Assembly (NCBI GenBank): GCA_007896885.1
Contig: VOIU01000003.1
Span: 213,046-277,045, forward strand
Direction: 5' to 3'
From: Bacteroidaceae bacterium HV4-6-C5C
GTDB taxonomy: Bacteria; Bacteroidota; Bacteroidia; Bacteroidales; Bacteroidaceae
Length of the DNA: 64,000 nucleotides
Below the pieces are notes generated by a model, which was not told where the DNA came from, did no database searches, and was given only the letters and a program-made list of their open reading frames with translations. Positions 1 through 9,343 of the stretch are shown here, one piece after another. Both the position numbers and the translations under genes were made by a program. How positions within the stretch are numbered: position 1 is the stretch's first letter; every line of letters starts with the position of its first letter.

Positions 1-1239
1 GGTCTTTATACCCAATACTTTCTCAAAGGTAGAAATGATGGGTATGCTTCCTCCACGGCGTACTGCCAGAGGTTTTTTGCCGAAAGCTTTCTCAAAGCCT
101 TTTTCTGCAGCTTGATAAGCCGGTAAGCTGATAGGGCAGACATACCCTTGCCCACCATGCATCGGAGTCACCTTGACTTGTATGGATCTCGGAGCAATGC
201 GCTCAATATAATCTATGAATAATTGCGAAATCTTATGATGATCCTGATTTGGAACTAAGCGGCAAGAGACTTTTGCTGTAGCTTTAGAAGGTAATACCGT
301 TTTAGAGCCTTCACCGGTGTATCCACCCCAAATACCACAAACATCAAAAGAAGGACGACAACTGTTCCTCTCAAGCGTACTATATCCCTTCTCGCCAAAC
401 AATTCTTTGACTCCTATGGCAGATTTATATTTCTCTTCATTAAAAGGAATAGAGGCAATCATTTCACGCTCGGCATGGGGTACATCTTCTACGTCATCAT
501 AAAATCCCGGTATTGTAATCCGCCCATCAGCATCGGTGACACGTGCAATCAGTTGGCATAGCATGTTGACAGGGTTGGCTACGGCACCACCAAAATGTCC
601 GGAGTGTAAGTCACGATTTGGACCTGTCACTTCAATTTCCCAATATGCCAATCCACGTAATCCGGTGGTTAATGAAGGCAGATCTGCTCCCAACATACTT
701 GTATCAGATACTAAAATAATGTCAGCTTTAAGCAGTTCCTTATGATCTTCGCAAAAAGCCTCTAAACTGGGAGACCCTATTTCTTCTTCTCCTTCAAAAA
801 TGAACTTAATATTATTCTTCAGTAATCCCTTTTTCACCAGATATTCGAAAGCTTTGACCTGAATGAAAGATTGTCCTTTATCATCATCGGCACCGCGTGC
901 CCAAATATGTCCGTCTCGAACTTCCGGTTCGAAGGGCTCATTCTTCCAAAGTTCCAACGGTTCCGCCGGCATTACATCGTAATGGGCGTAGACAAGTATT
1001 GTCTTGGCGGTAGGGTCGATAGTTTTTTGTGCAAATACAATCGGATTTCCTTTTGATGGCATCACAATGGCTTCGTCTGCACCTGCATCAAGTAATAATT
1101 GTGTCCAACGTTCGGCACAAGCTAGCATGTCGTCATGGTGTTCCGGTTTGGCACTGATACTGGGTATTCGGATCAAACTGAATAAATCTTCCAGCATCTC
1201 TTGTTCATTTTCTATAATATATTGCTTGATATCACTCAT
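1..1239 (-). CDS. M20 family dipeptidase, C-terminus cut off by the window edge
   Basis: Metallopeptidase that hydrolyses dipeptides in the cytoplasm. The start is the ATG at 1239-1237 (MSDIKQYI); 413 codons are present and the 3' end lies outside the window. In translation I see the M20 metal-site motifs in order: YAHYDVMP near residue 87, RGADDDKG near 125, FEGEEEIGS near 155 and VSDTS near 180. The lid-domain motif RDLHSGHFGG follows. M20 dipeptidases of this type are usually about 450 residues, so only the last part is missing. It lies downstream of aroC on the same strand with a gap of about 170 bp, so co-transcription is possible but not shown. It could equally be named a CNDP-like or PepV-like peptidase; the exact substrate cannot be read from sequence. 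Confidence 0.9.
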   Translation of the reverse strand, partial: MSDIKQYIIENEQEMLEDLFSLIRIPSISAKPEHHDDMLACAERWTQLLLDAGADEAIVMPSKGNPIVFAQKTIDPTAKTILVYAHYDVMPAEPLELWKNEPFEPEVRDGHIWARGADDDKGQSFIQVKAFEYLVKKGLLKNNIKFIFEGEEEIGSPSLEAFCEDHKELLKADIILVSDTSMLGADLPSLTTGLRGLAYWEIEVTGPNRDLHSGHFGGAVANPVNMLCQLIARVTDADGRITIPGFYDDVEDVPHAEREMIASIPFNEEKYKSAIGVKELFGEKGYSTLERNSCRPSFDVCGIWGGYTGEGSKTVLPSKATAKVSCRLVPNQDHHKISQLFIDYIERIAPRSIQVKVTPMHGGQGYVCPISLPAYQAAEKGFEKAFGKKPLAVRRGGSIPIISTFEKVLGIKT

Positions 1240-1412
1240 CTTATTTCATTCAATAAACTCAATATTATACAATTAATTTAGTTCCAGTAGCCTTAGCTTC
1301 TAGTTGTCGGGAAGGTCTTATATCTTCGATATTTTATTCGTATGAAGATATCTTAGGTGTACTTCTCTTTGAAATCCGATCTTGAGACGGATTCATAGCA
1401 AATCACAATTAT
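1240..1412. other. Intergenic spacer between the dipeptidase gene and aroC
   Basis: 173 bp, AT-rich. The only structure I see is a weak 8-bp inverted repeat, ATATCTTC at 1320-1327 against GAAGATAT at 1344-1351. It has no convincing T-run for the minus strand. No open reading frame or clear promoter was recognised. Confidence 0.4.
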
Positions 1413-2489
1413 TTAAATCTTTGTGGTTTTGCTAATCAGATAATAGTCTAAAATGGTGATTGCCGCCATTGACTCCACAATAGGAACTGCACGCGGTAAT
1501 ACACAAGGGTCATGTCTTCCACGAGCTTTTAATGTGGTATCTTCTCCTTCCGAATTCACTGTATGTTGCTCCAACAGGACAGTAGCCACCGGTTTGAATG
1601 CAACGCGGAAGTAGATATCCTGACCGTTACTTATTCCTCCCTGTATACCACCCGAATGATTGGTATGCATCTCAATATTGCCATTATTGTTATAAAAGAC
1701 ATCATTCTGCTGGGAACCTTTTGCTTCCACCCCTTTGAAGCCTTCACCGTATTCAAAACCTTTCACTGCGTTAATGCTGAGCATGGCATTGCCCAAAGCT
1801 GCATGGAGCTTGCCGAATACCGGTTGACCGAGTCCTACCGGACATCCTTTGATTACACAGGATATTACTCCGCCCACCGTGTCTCCTTCTGCTTTTATTT
1901 TCGAAATGAAGTCTTCCATCTCTTCCGCCTTTTGGCGATCGGGACATCTCACTGCATTTGTTTCAATCATATTCAAATCATAAGCTGTATAACTCTCTTC
2001 CAATCGGATGGAACCTACCTGTGATGTAAAAGCTGTAACTGTAATGCCTAATTGTTGAAGTGCCAGTTTGGCTAAAGCGCCTACCACTACACGGGCAATT
2101 GTCTCACGTGCTGAAGATCGTCCGCCACCACGATGGTCACGGATACCATATTTCATCTTGTAAGTATAATCGGCGTGTGAAGGGCGGTATAGCTCTTTCA
2201 TATTATCGTAATCATTGGAATGCTGGTCTTTGTTCCAAACAATGAAACCGATAGGAACTCCCGTCGATTTGCCTTCGAAAATACCAGAAAGAAATTCCAC
2301 CTGATCAGCTTCTTTACGTTGGGTTGTGATGGCGGATTGTCCGGGGCGCCGCCGGTTTAATTCATTTTGAATAAAATCCAGGTCAATCTCAATACCTGCA
2401 GGAAATCCGTCTATAACTCCACCTATACCTTTACCGTGTGATTCTCCAAAACTGGTAAAACGAAGAATGTTACCAAATGAATTGAACAT
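1413..2489 (-). CDS. aroC: Chorismate synthase
   Basis: Last step of the shikimate pathway: converts 5-enolpyruvylshikimate-3-phosphate to chorismate with reduced FMN. The protein is 358 residues, normal for the family. The N-terminus reads [20 protein letters not shown] with the FGESHG signature; [13 protein letters not shown] near the C-terminus is the family's third signature. The open frame continues 40 codons upstream to 2609. That extension overlaps the start of the divergent gene at 2589 and has no family similarity, so the ATG at 2489-2487 was chosen. The roughly 100 bp between aroC and the divergent gene must hold both promoters. Confidence 0.96.
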   Translation of the reverse strand: MFNSFGNILRFTSFGESHGKGIGGVIDGFPAGIEIDLDFIQNELNRRRPGQSAITTQRKEADQVEFLSGIFEGKSTGVPIGFIVWNKDQHSNDYDNMKELYRPSHADYTYKMKYGIRDHRGGGRSSARETIARVVVGALAKLALQQLGITVTAFTSQVGSIRLEESYTAYDLNMIETNAVRCPDRQKAEEMEDFISKIKAEGDTVGGVISCVIKGCPVGLGQPVFGKLHAALGNAMLSINAVKGFEYGEGFKGVEAKGSQQNDVFYNNNGNIEMHTNHSGGIQGGISNGQDIYFRVAFKPVATVLLEQHTVNSEGEDTTLKARGRHDPCVLPRAVPIVESMAAITILDYYLISKTTKI

Positions 2490-2558
2490 ATTTGTATCTG
2501 TTTTAGGATTTATGTACTTTGAGTGCTTAAAGATAGCAAAAAGATTAAAACTATTGCT

Positions 2559-2566
2559 TACTTTTG
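2559..2566 (+). promoter_or_regulatory. Bacteroidetes -7 element TACTTTTG upstream of the cyuA-like gene
   Basis: TACTTTTG matches the Bacteroidetes consensus TAnnTTTG and ends 22 bp before the ATG at 2589. I found no TTTG at the expected 19-21 bp upstream, so this is a half-supported promoter. Confidence 0.45.
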
Positions 2567-2588
2567 CGCGCAAAGAATGTAATGTGAT

Positions 2589-3872
2589 ATGACAGGTGTT
2601 GAAAGACAACGTATTATCGATCTTGTAAAACGAGAAGTGATTCCGGCTATCGGATGTACTGAGCCGGTTGCTGTGGCTCTATGTGTGGCTAAGGCTACAG
2701 AAACTTTAGGAAAACGCCCTCAGCATATTAATATATATTTGAGTGCAAATATCTTAAAGAATGCAATGGGGGTCGGAATTCCTGGTACGGGAATGATTGG
2801 CCTTCCTATCGCTGTCGCTTTGGGAGCATTGGTTGGAAAGTCTGACTATCAGTTGGAAGTCTTGCGGGATATCACGCCTGAGGCTGTTGAAGAGGGCAAA
2901 TTATTTATTGAGGAGAAGCGTATAAATATTGCGTTGAAAGAAAATATAGATGAAAAACTTTATATAGAAGTATGCTGCAAGAGTGGTGATGATAATGCCG
3001 TTGCTGTGATTGCAGGAGGTCATACCTCATTAGTTTATTTGAAACGTAACACTGAAATACTTTTAGATAAAAAGTGTGAACGTATTGGTAGCTGCAGCTC
3101 AACCCAACTCGATCTAAACCTACGCAAGGTTTATGATTTTGCCGTGACTGCTCCGCTTAATGAAATCCGTTTTATTTTGGATGCTGCCCGTTTGAATAAA
3201 GCTGCTGCAGAAAGTTCCTTTAAGGGAGATTACGGGCATGGTTTGGGGAAAATGCTTAAAGGTACTTACGAACAAAAAATCCTTGGTGACAGTATTTTCT
3301 CCCATATCTTATCTTATACTTCCGGAGCTTGCGATGCCCGTATGGCAGGAGCTATGATACCGGTAATGAGTAATTCCGGTAGTGGTAATCAGGGCATATC
3401 GGCTACTTTACCGGTTTTAGTCTACGCAGAGGAAAGTGGCAAATCGGAAGAAGCCTTGATTAGAGCCTTGATGATGAGTCATCTCACCGTCATCTATATT
3501 AAGCAAAGCTTGGGTCGGTTGTCGGCATTGTGTGGATGTGTCGTAGCTGCTACAGGTTCGAGTTGCGGAATCACCTATCTAATGGGTGGAACATATCAGC
3601 AAATTGCTTATGCCGTGAAAAATATGATTGCAAATCTTACGGGGATGATTTGTGACGGTGCAAAACCAAGTTGTGCACTGAAAGTCACAACGGGCGTTTC
3701 TACAGCAGTTCTGTCTGCAATCATGGCAATGGAAAATCGTTGCGTCACTTCAGTGGAAGGTATCATTGATGAGGATGTTGATCAGAGTATCCGGAACTTA
3801 ACCCGTATAGGCTCCGAAGGTATGAATGAGACAGATAAGTTGGTACTTGATATTATGACGGGTAAAAAATGA
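2589..3872 (+). CDS. UPF0597 / L-cysteine desulfidase-like protein
   Basis: 427-residue protein of the UPF0597 family, which includes E. coli CyuA/YhaM and archaeal L-cysteine desulfidase and is related to the alpha part of L-serine dehydratase. Family members use an oxygen-sensitive iron-sulfur cluster to break cysteine into pyruvate, ammonia and sulfide. Conserved cysteine motifs are visible: AIGCTEPVA near residue 22, [14 protein letters not shown] near 315, and [12 protein letters not shown] near 355. The glycine-rich [11 protein letters not shown] near 60 is also typical. It is a single gene divergent from aroC. The assignment as cysteine desulfidase rather than serine dehydratase is inferred from the family, and the physiological substrate remains open. 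Confidence 0.82.
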   Translation: MTGVERQRIIDLVKREVIPAIGCTEPVAVALCVAKATETLGKRPQHINIYLSANILKNAMGVGIPGTGMIGLPIAVALGALVGKSDYQLEVLRDITPEAVEEGKLFIEEKRINIALKENIDEKLYIEVCCKSGDDNAVAVIAGGHTSLVYLKRNTEILLDKKCERIGSCSSTQLDLNLRKVYDFAVTAPLNEIRFILDAARLNKAAAESSFKGDYGHGLGKMLKGTYEQKILGDSIFSHILSYTSGACDARMAGAMIPVMSNSGSGNQGISATLPVLVYAEESGKSEEALIRALMMSHLTVIYIKQSLGRLSALCGCVVAATGSSCGITYLMGGTYQQIAYAVKNMIANLTGMICDGAKPSCALKVTTGVSTAVLSAIMAMENRCVTSVEGIIDEDVDQSIRNLTRIGSEGMNETDKLVLDIMTGKK

Positions 3873-3897
3873 TCTGTCGGTAAGCATAAAAAGAAAA

Positions 3898-3990
3898 GAC
3901 TGTATCAGAACCTTTCCTAAGCAGACTCCTTATTATGAAATAAAATTATCAGTTATAAGGATATTGCAAGAAATCTTTTCTGATACAGCC
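3898..3990. repeat. Long inverted repeat between convergent genes (possible bidirectional terminator)
   Basis: CTGTATCAGAA at 3900-3910 is the exact reverse complement of TTCTGATACAG at 3978-3988. The match extends to AAAGnCTGTATCAGAA with one mismatch. The arms are 67 bp apart, longer than a usual terminator loop, and lie between the 3' ends of the cyuA-like gene and slyD. It could be a terminator pair or the remnant of a small mobile repeat. Confidence 0.5.
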
Positions 3991-4009
3991 TTTGTTCTAT
4001 TCTTTTAGA

Positions 4010-4615
4010 TTAGTGACAACCACATCCGCCGCTGTTACCACATCCGCATTCGTCTTCACCATCTTGGCTTCCGCATCCGCCGCCACAACCGCAACCATCC
4101 GAACCACAGCTACATCCGCCGCCGCTCATGGACTTAACGATTTCTTCCAATTCTTCATTTGTAGCAGCACGACTTTCTACAATCTCGCCTACGAAATTAA
4201 GATCACATCCGGCAAGAGGATGATTCATATCCATAACCACAACATCTGTTTTTACTTCAGAAACAGTACCATTGATTCGTTGACCTTCGGCTGTCATCAA
4301 GGGGATAACATTACCCTCAACAATACGTTCACTGTCAAACTTTCCGTCTATTTCGAAAATTTGCTTTGGCAGTTCGATTACATGATCGTCATCATATTCA
4401 CCGTATGCGTCGGCACAAGCAATTGTGAAATCAAACTTATCACCTTTTTGTAAATGCTTCACTTCTTTTTCGAATAACTCTAATGTGAGTCCTAAACCGG
4501 AAATGAATTGAAAGGGATGCTCAGGGGTGGCTTCTTCCTCAAAATCTCTTTCCCCGTTTTCTATAGAGTACAGCTTGTAAGCTACGGTAATGTACTTGTT
4601 TTCTAATGTTCCCAT
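4010..4615 (-). CDS. slyD: SlyD-type FKBP peptidyl-prolyl isomerase with a Cys/Gly-rich tail
   Basis: Cytoplasmic folding helper and metal-binding protein. The 201 residues hold a SlyD-like FKBP domain (about 1-75), an inserted IF domain (about 75-130), the return of the FKBP fold with MDMNHPLAGCDLNF, and a C-terminal tail from about 165 that is almost entirely Gly, Cys, Ser and His (for example CSCGSDGCGCGGGCG). SlyD proteins use such tails to bind nickel or zinc. A -7 element TATCTTTG (minus strand, 4664-4671) lies about 50 bp upstream of the ATG. The high-GC tail produces a spurious open frame on the opposite strand. Confidence 0.9.
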   Translation of the reverse strand: MGTLENKYITVAYKLYSIENGERDFEEEATPEHPFQFISGLGLTLELFEKEVKHLQKGDKFDFTIACADAYGEYDDDHVIELPKQIFEIDGKFDSERIVEGNVIPLMTAEGQRINGTVSEVKTDVVVMDMNHPLAGCDLNFVGEIVESRAATNEELEEIVKSMSGGGCSCGSDGCGCGGGCGSQDGEDECGCGNSGGCGCH

Positions 4616-4885
4616 TTTTGTCTTTCTTGTTAATAATCAATATTGTTTCTCTTTGGAGAGCCGCAAAGATAGATAATTCATCCTGTATTAGTCGAATTAT
4701 CGATTTTAAAACAACAATTAAAAACTTAAAAATGTTCTTCCTCTTCAAGAAGTTGTATTGCAGTCGAGTGAAGCTATATTAAATAATGATTAGAATATAA
4801 GAGGCTGTTTTAGTGATAAAAACTGATTTTAAGCACTTGTTTTCTTACGATTATTTATTTTTCTGTCTTTTTTTTATTCGATTTG

Positions 4886-4916
4886 TTTGGTGTTTATAAA
4901 AAAGCCCTTACCTTTG
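4886..4916 (+). promoter_or_regulatory. Canonical promoter of the ilv leader/operon
   Basis: TTTG at 4886-4889, a 19-bp spacer, then TACCTTTG at 4909-4916. This matches the Bacteroidetes primary sigma consensus TTTG-N19-TAnnTTTG exactly. Transcription would begin a few bases after 4920, giving about 40 nt before the leader peptide ATG at 4965. Confidence 0.85.
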
Positions 4917-4964
4917 CGGCACGATTCAATGAAACAAAAAGATATTGATTAAGAGATTTTAGTT

Positions 4965-5039
4965 ATGAATTTACATACATCTATTAACCTAGCAGTCCTG
5001 CATATTATTCGCGTCGTGGTGGTGTCATCAAGAGTGTGA
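4965..5039 (+). CDS. ilvL: Branched-chain amino acid leader peptide (24 residues)
   Basis: Short open frame ATG 4965 to TGA 5037-5039. Twelve of its 24 residues are Leu, Ile or Val: MNLHTSINLAVLHII over the first 15, then Arg, four consecutive Val codons (GTC GTG GTG GTG, 5013-5024), Ser-Ser-Arg and a final Val. It lies between the operon promoter and an attenuator-type hairpin pair. A stalled ribosome at the Ile/Val run would leave the antiterminator arm at 5036-5045 free. A ribosome reaching the stop codon at 5037 would cover that arm. Composition, position and geometry match the E. coli ilv/leu leader peptides functionally; the sequence itself is not homologous. The symbol is by function only. 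Confidence 0.85.
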   Translation: MNLHTSINLAVLHIIRVVVVSSRV

Positions 5040-5114
5040 GAAAGGTTGTGTATGTATTCGTACGTTATGAAATAAATTTATGAGCCTTTCTCACATAGTG
5101 GGAAAGGTTTTTTT
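5036..5114 (+). promoter_or_regulatory. Transcription attenuator of the ilv operon (antiterminator and terminator)
   Basis: Three arms are visible. GTGAGAAAGG (5036-5045) is the exact reverse complement of CCTTTCTCAC (5085-5094). That same central arm also pairs with GTGGGAAAGG (5098-5107), one G-U pair, loop ATA, followed by seven Ts (5108-5114). The two hairpins therefore exclude each other. The 5' arm overlaps the leader peptide stop codon. The expected logic is that scarce charged Val/Ile/Leu tRNA stalls the ribosome, the long-range antiterminator forms, and ilvD is transcribed. Confidence 0.87.
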
Positions 5115-5132
5115 ATTAAAAGACACTTTGAT

Positions 5133-6935
5133 ATGAAACATCAGTTACGTAGTTCTTCCAGTACACAGGGGCGCCGTATGGCGGGAGCTCGTGCGTTATG
5201 GGTAGCAAACGGTATGAAAAAAGAACAGTTAGGAAAACCCATTATAGCCATAGTCAATTCATTCACTCAATTTGTTCCCGGACATGTGCATTTGCACGAG
5301 ATCGGTCAACAGGTAAAGGCTGAAATTGAGAAAATGGGATGTTTTGCTGCTGAATTTAATACGATAGCAATTGACGACGGAATAGCTATGGGGCATGATG
5401 GAATGCTTTACTCATTACCGTCTCGTGATATAATAGCTGACTGTGTGGAGTATATGGTTAATGCTCATAAGGCTGATGCCATGGTTTGCATTAGCAACTG
5501 CGACAAGATTACTCCGGGTATGTTGATGGCGGCTATGAGGCTTAATATTCCCACCGTTTTTGTGTCGGGTGGTCCGATGGAAGCGGGTGAATGGAATGGT
5601 CAGCACCTCGATTTGATCGATGCCATGATAAAATCGGCGGATAGCAGCGTGAGCGATGAGGATGTAGCTAATATAGAACAACATGCATGTCCCACTTGCG
5701 GAAGCTGCTCCGGTATGTTTACCGCAAATTCCATGAACTGTCTCAATGAGGCTATCGGATTAGCTCTTCCCGGCAATGGAACAATCGTAGCAACTCATGC
5801 CAATCGGGCTCAATTGTTTAAAGACGCTGCACGATTGATCGTTGAAAATGCTTATAAATATTACCGCGATGGAGATGATCGGGTATTACCCCGTAACATA
5901 GCAACCCGCCAGGCTTTTCTTAATGCCATGACATTGGATATTGCAATGGGCGGATCAACCAATACCGTGCTTCATCTTTTAGCAGTGGCTCATGAAGCTG
6001 AGGCTGATTTTACCATGGATGATATAGACTTGTTATCCCGTAAAGCACCTTGCCTTTGTAAAGTAGCTCCTAATACACAGAAATACCATATCCAGGATGT
6101 AAACCGCGCAGGTGGTATCATTTCTATCATGAATGAACTGGCAAAAGGTGGCTTGGTCGATACTTCCGTCTATCGTGTGGATGGAATGACTTTAGCTGAA
6201 GCCATCGGCAAATACGCCGTTACTGAAACCGGCGTGTGTGATGAGGCTATTCAGAAATATAAAAGTGCTCCGGGCGGACGCTTCAACCTGGTACTCGGAT
6301 CGCAGGACACATATTACAAAGAGCTGGATACCGACCGTGCTGAAGGATGTATACGTGATCTGCAACATGCTTATAGTAAAGATGGCGGATTGGCTGTCTT
6401 AAAAGGCAACATTGCTCAGGACGGTTGCGTGGTGAAAACAGCCGGCGTGGATGAAAGTATTTGGAAATTTGTTGGTCCTGCTAAGGTCTTCGATTCCCAG
6501 GAAGCCGCTTGTGATGGAATACTTCGCGGAAAAGTGGTTAGCGGTGATGTGGTGGTTATTACCCATGAAGGACCTAAAGGTGGACCCGGTATGCAGGAAA
6601 TGCTTTATCCTACCTCATATATTAAATCACGTCATTTGGGCAAAGAATGTGCGTTGATCACCGATGGGCGCTTTAGTGGCGGTACATCCGGACTGAGTAT
6701 CGGTCATATATCGCCTGAGGCTGCAGCCGGAGGTAATATTGGTAAGATAGTAGATGGTGATATTATTGAAATTGATATACCGAACCGGTCGATAAATGTA
6801 CGTCTGACCGATGAAGAACTCTCCAGCCGTCCTTTCACCCCGAAAACTCGCGTACGTGAGGTTTCAAAGAGTCTGAAAGCATACGCCAGCATGGTTAGTT
6901 CGGCTGATAAAGGAGCTGTCAGACTGATTGATTAG
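5133..6935 (+). CDS. ilvD: Dihydroxy-acid dehydratase
   Basis: Third common step of isoleucine/valine synthesis: dehydrates 2,3-dihydroxy-isovalerate or -methylvalerate to the 2-keto acid. It is an iron-sulfur enzyme. The 600 residues fit the E. coli-type subfamily (about 616). Cluster and active-site motifs are visible: [11 protein letters not shown] with Cys123, and [19 protein letters not shown] at about 186-203. [19 protein letters not shown] near 510 is the other family signature. It is the first gene of the operon, 18 bp after the attenuator T-run, with 37 bp to ilvB. Expression is probably controlled by the leader peptide attenuator. Confidence 0.97.
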   Translation: MKHQLRSSSSTQGRRMAGARALWVANGMKKEQLGKPIIAIVNSFTQFVPGHVHLHEIGQQVKAEIEKMGCFAAEFNTIAIDDGIAMGHDGMLYSLPSRDIIADCVEYMVNAHKADAMVCISNCDKITPGMLMAAMRLNIPTVFVSGGPMEAGEWNGQHLDLIDAMIKSADSSVSDEDVANIEQHACPTCGSCSGMFTANSMNCLNEAIGLALPGNGTIVATHANRAQLFKDAARLIVENAYKYYRDGDDRVLPRNIATRQAFLNAMTLDIAMGGSTNTVLHLLAVAHEAEADFTMDDIDLLSRKAPCLCKVAPNTQKYHIQDVNRAGGIISIMNELAKGGLVDTSVYRVDGMTLAEAIGKYAVTETGVCDEAIQKYKSAPGGRFNLVLGSQDTYYKELDTDRAEGCIRDLQHAYSKDGGLAVLKGNIAQDGCVVKTAGVDESIWKFVGPAKVFDSQEAACDGILRGKVVSGDVVVITHEGPKGGPGMQEMLYPTSYIKSRHLGKECALITDGRFSGGTSGLSIGHISPEAAAGGNIGKIVDGDIIEIDIPNRSINVRLTDEELSSRPFTPKTRVREVSKSLKAYASMVSSADKGAVRLID

Positions 6936-6972
6936 AAGTTTGTAAAGATCTCACTAATAAAGAGAAAAGAAT

Positions 6973-8739
6973 ATGACACATAATATAAAGAAAAATATAG
7001 CCCCTTCTTTTCAAGATAGACTGGGAGTAAGACCGGATGGAAAAGATACCGCTTTGATAACCGGTGCCGAAGCCTTGATGCGCTCACTTGAACATGAAGG
7101 AGTAGAAACAATATTCGGTTATCCCGGAGGCGCTATTATGCCATCATACGATGCTTTATTTGATCATACTGGAACATTGAACCATATTTTGGTGCGCCAT
7201 GAACAGGGTGCAGCTCATGCAGCTCAAGGTTATGCACGGGCTTCGGGCAGAGTAGGTGTCTGCTTGGTAACGAGTGGACCAGGTGCTACAAATACGGTGA
7301 CCGGTATTGCCGATGCTATGATTGACAGTACTCCTATTGTCGTTATTGCAGGGCAGGTAGGCAAAGCTTTCTTAGGTACAGATGCTTTTCAGGAAGTCGA
7401 TTTACTCGGTATAACCCAACCTATTACGAAATGGAGTTATCAGATTAGAAGAGCGGAAGATGTGGCATGGGCTGTGGCTCGTGCTTTCTATATCGCCAAG
7501 AGTGGACGTCCCGGACCTGTTGTTCTCGACTTTGCTAAGAATGCACAAGTCGAAAAGACAGACTACGTTCCGGTTGTCGTTGATTATATCCGCAGTTATA
7601 TGCCGGTTCCCGAAGTGGATCAAGAAGTTGTGGCTCAAGCGGCAGATCTTATCAATAAAGCCGAACGTCCGTTGGTACTGGTTGGACAGGGCGTGGAATT
7701 GGGCAATGCTCAAGAGGAACTTAAGACATTTCTCGAGAAAGCCGATATGCCTGCAGGCTGTACTCTATTAGGACTCTCTGCGCTTCCCACCGAGCATCCC
7801 CTGAATAAGGGAATGTTGGGTATGCATGGTAATTTGGGACCGAATGTCAATACCAACAAATGCGATCTTTTGATCTCTGTCGGAATGCGCTTTGATGACC
7901 GTGTGACCGGGAAGCTTGATACTTACGCTAAACAAGCCAAGATTATTCATTTTGATATTGATCCGGCTGAAGTTAATAAAAATGTGAAAGCGGATATCGC
8001 TGTGCTTGGTGATTGTAAAGATACTCTCAAGGCAGTGACTGAATTGCTGAAGCCTGCTAAGCATAAGGAATGGATTGACAGCTTCTTGACTTATGAGAAA
8101 GTTGAAGAAGAGAAAGTTATCCGTCCTGAATTGTATCCTTTGGGAAAAGAACTGACTATGGGGGAAGTTGTACGTGCAGTGAGCAATGCAACGAACCATG
8201 AAGGTATACTGGTTACGGATGTGGGGCAGAATCAGATGATAGCTGCACGTTATTTTAAGTATAGCAAAGACCGCAGCATTATCACCTCCGGTGGTTTTGG
8301 TACAATGGGCTTTTGCCTTCCTGCAGCTATTGGAGCCGCTTTTGGTCGCCCTGACCGTACAGTATGTGCATTTATGGGTGATGGTGGATTGCAAATGTGT
8401 ATTCAGGAACTCGGAACGATAATGGAACAGCGTGCTCCGGTTAAGATCATCGTATTAAATAATAACTATCTTGGTAATGTGCGTCAATGGCAGGCGATGT
8501 TTTTCAATGGTCGCTATTCGTTTACACCCATGGCTAATCCCGATTATCTGAAAGTTGCAGGTGCATACGATATCCCCTCATGTCGGGTAACCTCACGTGA
8601 TCAGTTGCAGAGAGCGGTACAGGATATGATTGAAACGGACGGTCCATTCTTGCTCGAAGTTTGCGTGATGGAAGAAGGAAATGTATTGCCAATGACTCCT
8701 CCGGGAGGTTCTGTGAATCAGATGCTTTTGGAATGTTAG
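6973..8739 (+). CDS. ilvB: Acetolactate synthase large subunit
   Basis: Thiamine diphosphate enzyme that condenses pyruvate with pyruvate or 2-oxobutyrate, the first common step of valine/isoleucine synthesis. It has 588 residues. The N-terminal TPP-binding domain has GYPGGAIMPSYDAL and the catalytic Glu in RHEQGAAHAAQGYARASG (Glu77). The central domain follows, and the C-terminal TPP domain has MGDGGLQMCIQEL and NNNYLGNVRQWQ. The N-terminus carries about 25 residues more than E. coli IlvB, low in complexity. It lies between ilvD and ilvN. Confidence 0.97.
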   Translation: MTHNIKKNIAPSFQDRLGVRPDGKDTALITGAEALMRSLEHEGVETIFGYPGGAIMPSYDALFDHTGTLNHILVRHEQGAAHAAQGYARASGRVGVCLVTSGPGATNTVTGIADAMIDSTPIVVIAGQVGKAFLGTDAFQEVDLLGITQPITKWSYQIRRAEDVAWAVARAFYIAKSGRPGPVVLDFAKNAQVEKTDYVPVVVDYIRSYMPVPEVDQEVVAQAADLINKAERPLVLVGQGVELGNAQEELKTFLEKADMPAGCTLLGLSALPTEHPLNKGMLGMHGNLGPNVNTNKCDLLISVGMRFDDRVTGKLDTYAKQAKIIHFDIDPAEVNKNVKADIAVLGDCKDTLKAVTELLKPAKHKEWIDSFLTYEKVEEEKVIRPELYPLGKELTMGEVVRAVSNATNHEGILVTDVGQNQMIAARYFKYSKDRSIITSGGFGTMGFCLPAAIGAAFGRPDRTVCAFMGDGGLQMCIQELGTIMEQRAPVKIIVLNNNYLGNVRQWQAMFFNGRYSFTPMANPDYLKVAGAYDIPSCRVTSRDQLQRAVQDMIETDGPFLLEVCVMEEGNVLPMTPPGGSVNQMLLEC

Positions 8740-8779
8740 TACTTTTGAATATTCATTACTCTTAATTTTATACATAGAT

Positions 8780-9343
8780 ATGGATAAGACATTATATACA
8801 ATCATTGTTCACTCGGAAAACTTTGCCGGATTACTCAATCAGGTGACAGCTGTCTTTACAAGGCGGCAAATCAATATTGAGAGCCTGAACGTTTCGGCTT
8901 CTTCCATCAAAGGGGTACATAAGTACACCATTACGACGTGGACGGATAAAGACACCATAGAAAAAATAACCACACAAATTGCGAAGAAAATAGATGTGTT
9001 GCAAGCACACTATTTTACGGATGATGAAATCTATCAGCATGAAATAGCATTGTATAAGTTGGCTACTCCGGCTTTGGAACAAGCTCCCGAAGCTTCAAAA
9101 GTGATCAGAAAATATAATGCTCGTATTGTCGAAGTAAATCCAGTTTTCGCTATAGTGGAAAAAAATGGAATTAGTGAAGATATTACCTCTTTATATGAAG
9201 AATTGCGTGAGATGGGTTGTGTGTTGCAGTTTGTCCGCTCCGGTCGGGTTGCAATAACCACCAGCTGCTTTGAGCGCGTTAATGAATATCTCGCCGACCG
9301 TGAAGCCAAATATTTTCAAAGTAAGCAGCAGGAAGAAGCATGA
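8780..9343 (+). CDS. ilvN: Acetolactate synthase small (regulatory) subunit
   Basis: Regulatory partner of IlvB, giving valine feedback control. The 187 residues begin with an ACT domain (about 1-75; LYTIIVHSENFAGLLNQVTAVFTRRQINIESL). The C-terminal half is the usual small-subunit extension of the longer IlvH-like type. Its TGA overlaps the ATG of the thioesterase gene in an ATGA (9340-9343), so the two are probably translationally coupled. Confidence 0.95.
   Translation: MDKTLYTIIVHSENFAGLLNQVTAVFTRRQINIESLNVSASSIKGVHKYTITTWTDKDTIEKITTQIAKKIDVLQAHYFTDDEIYQHEIALYKLATPALEQAPEASKVIRKYNARIVEVNPVFAIVEKNGISEDITSLYEELREMGCVLQFVRSGRVAITTSCFERVNEYLADREAKYFQSKQQEEA

Noticed and set aside
2490..2609. 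40-codon N-terminal extension of chorismate synthase
   Set aside because: It overlaps the divergent gene's start, lacks family similarity, and the normal AroC start is at 2489.
3992..4453. Plus-strand frame rich in Ala/Thr opposite slyD
   Set aside because: It is the shadow of the Cys/Gly-rich SlyD tail on the other strand.
5034..5114. T-box or amino-acid riboswitch upstream of ilvD
   Set aside because: No T-box consensus or long aptamer-like structure is present; the Val/Ile-rich leader peptide and overlapping arms explain the region fully.
7768..8394. 208-codon frame on the minus strand inside ilvB
   Set aside because: It is antisense to the conserved TPP domain of IlvB; no independent support.
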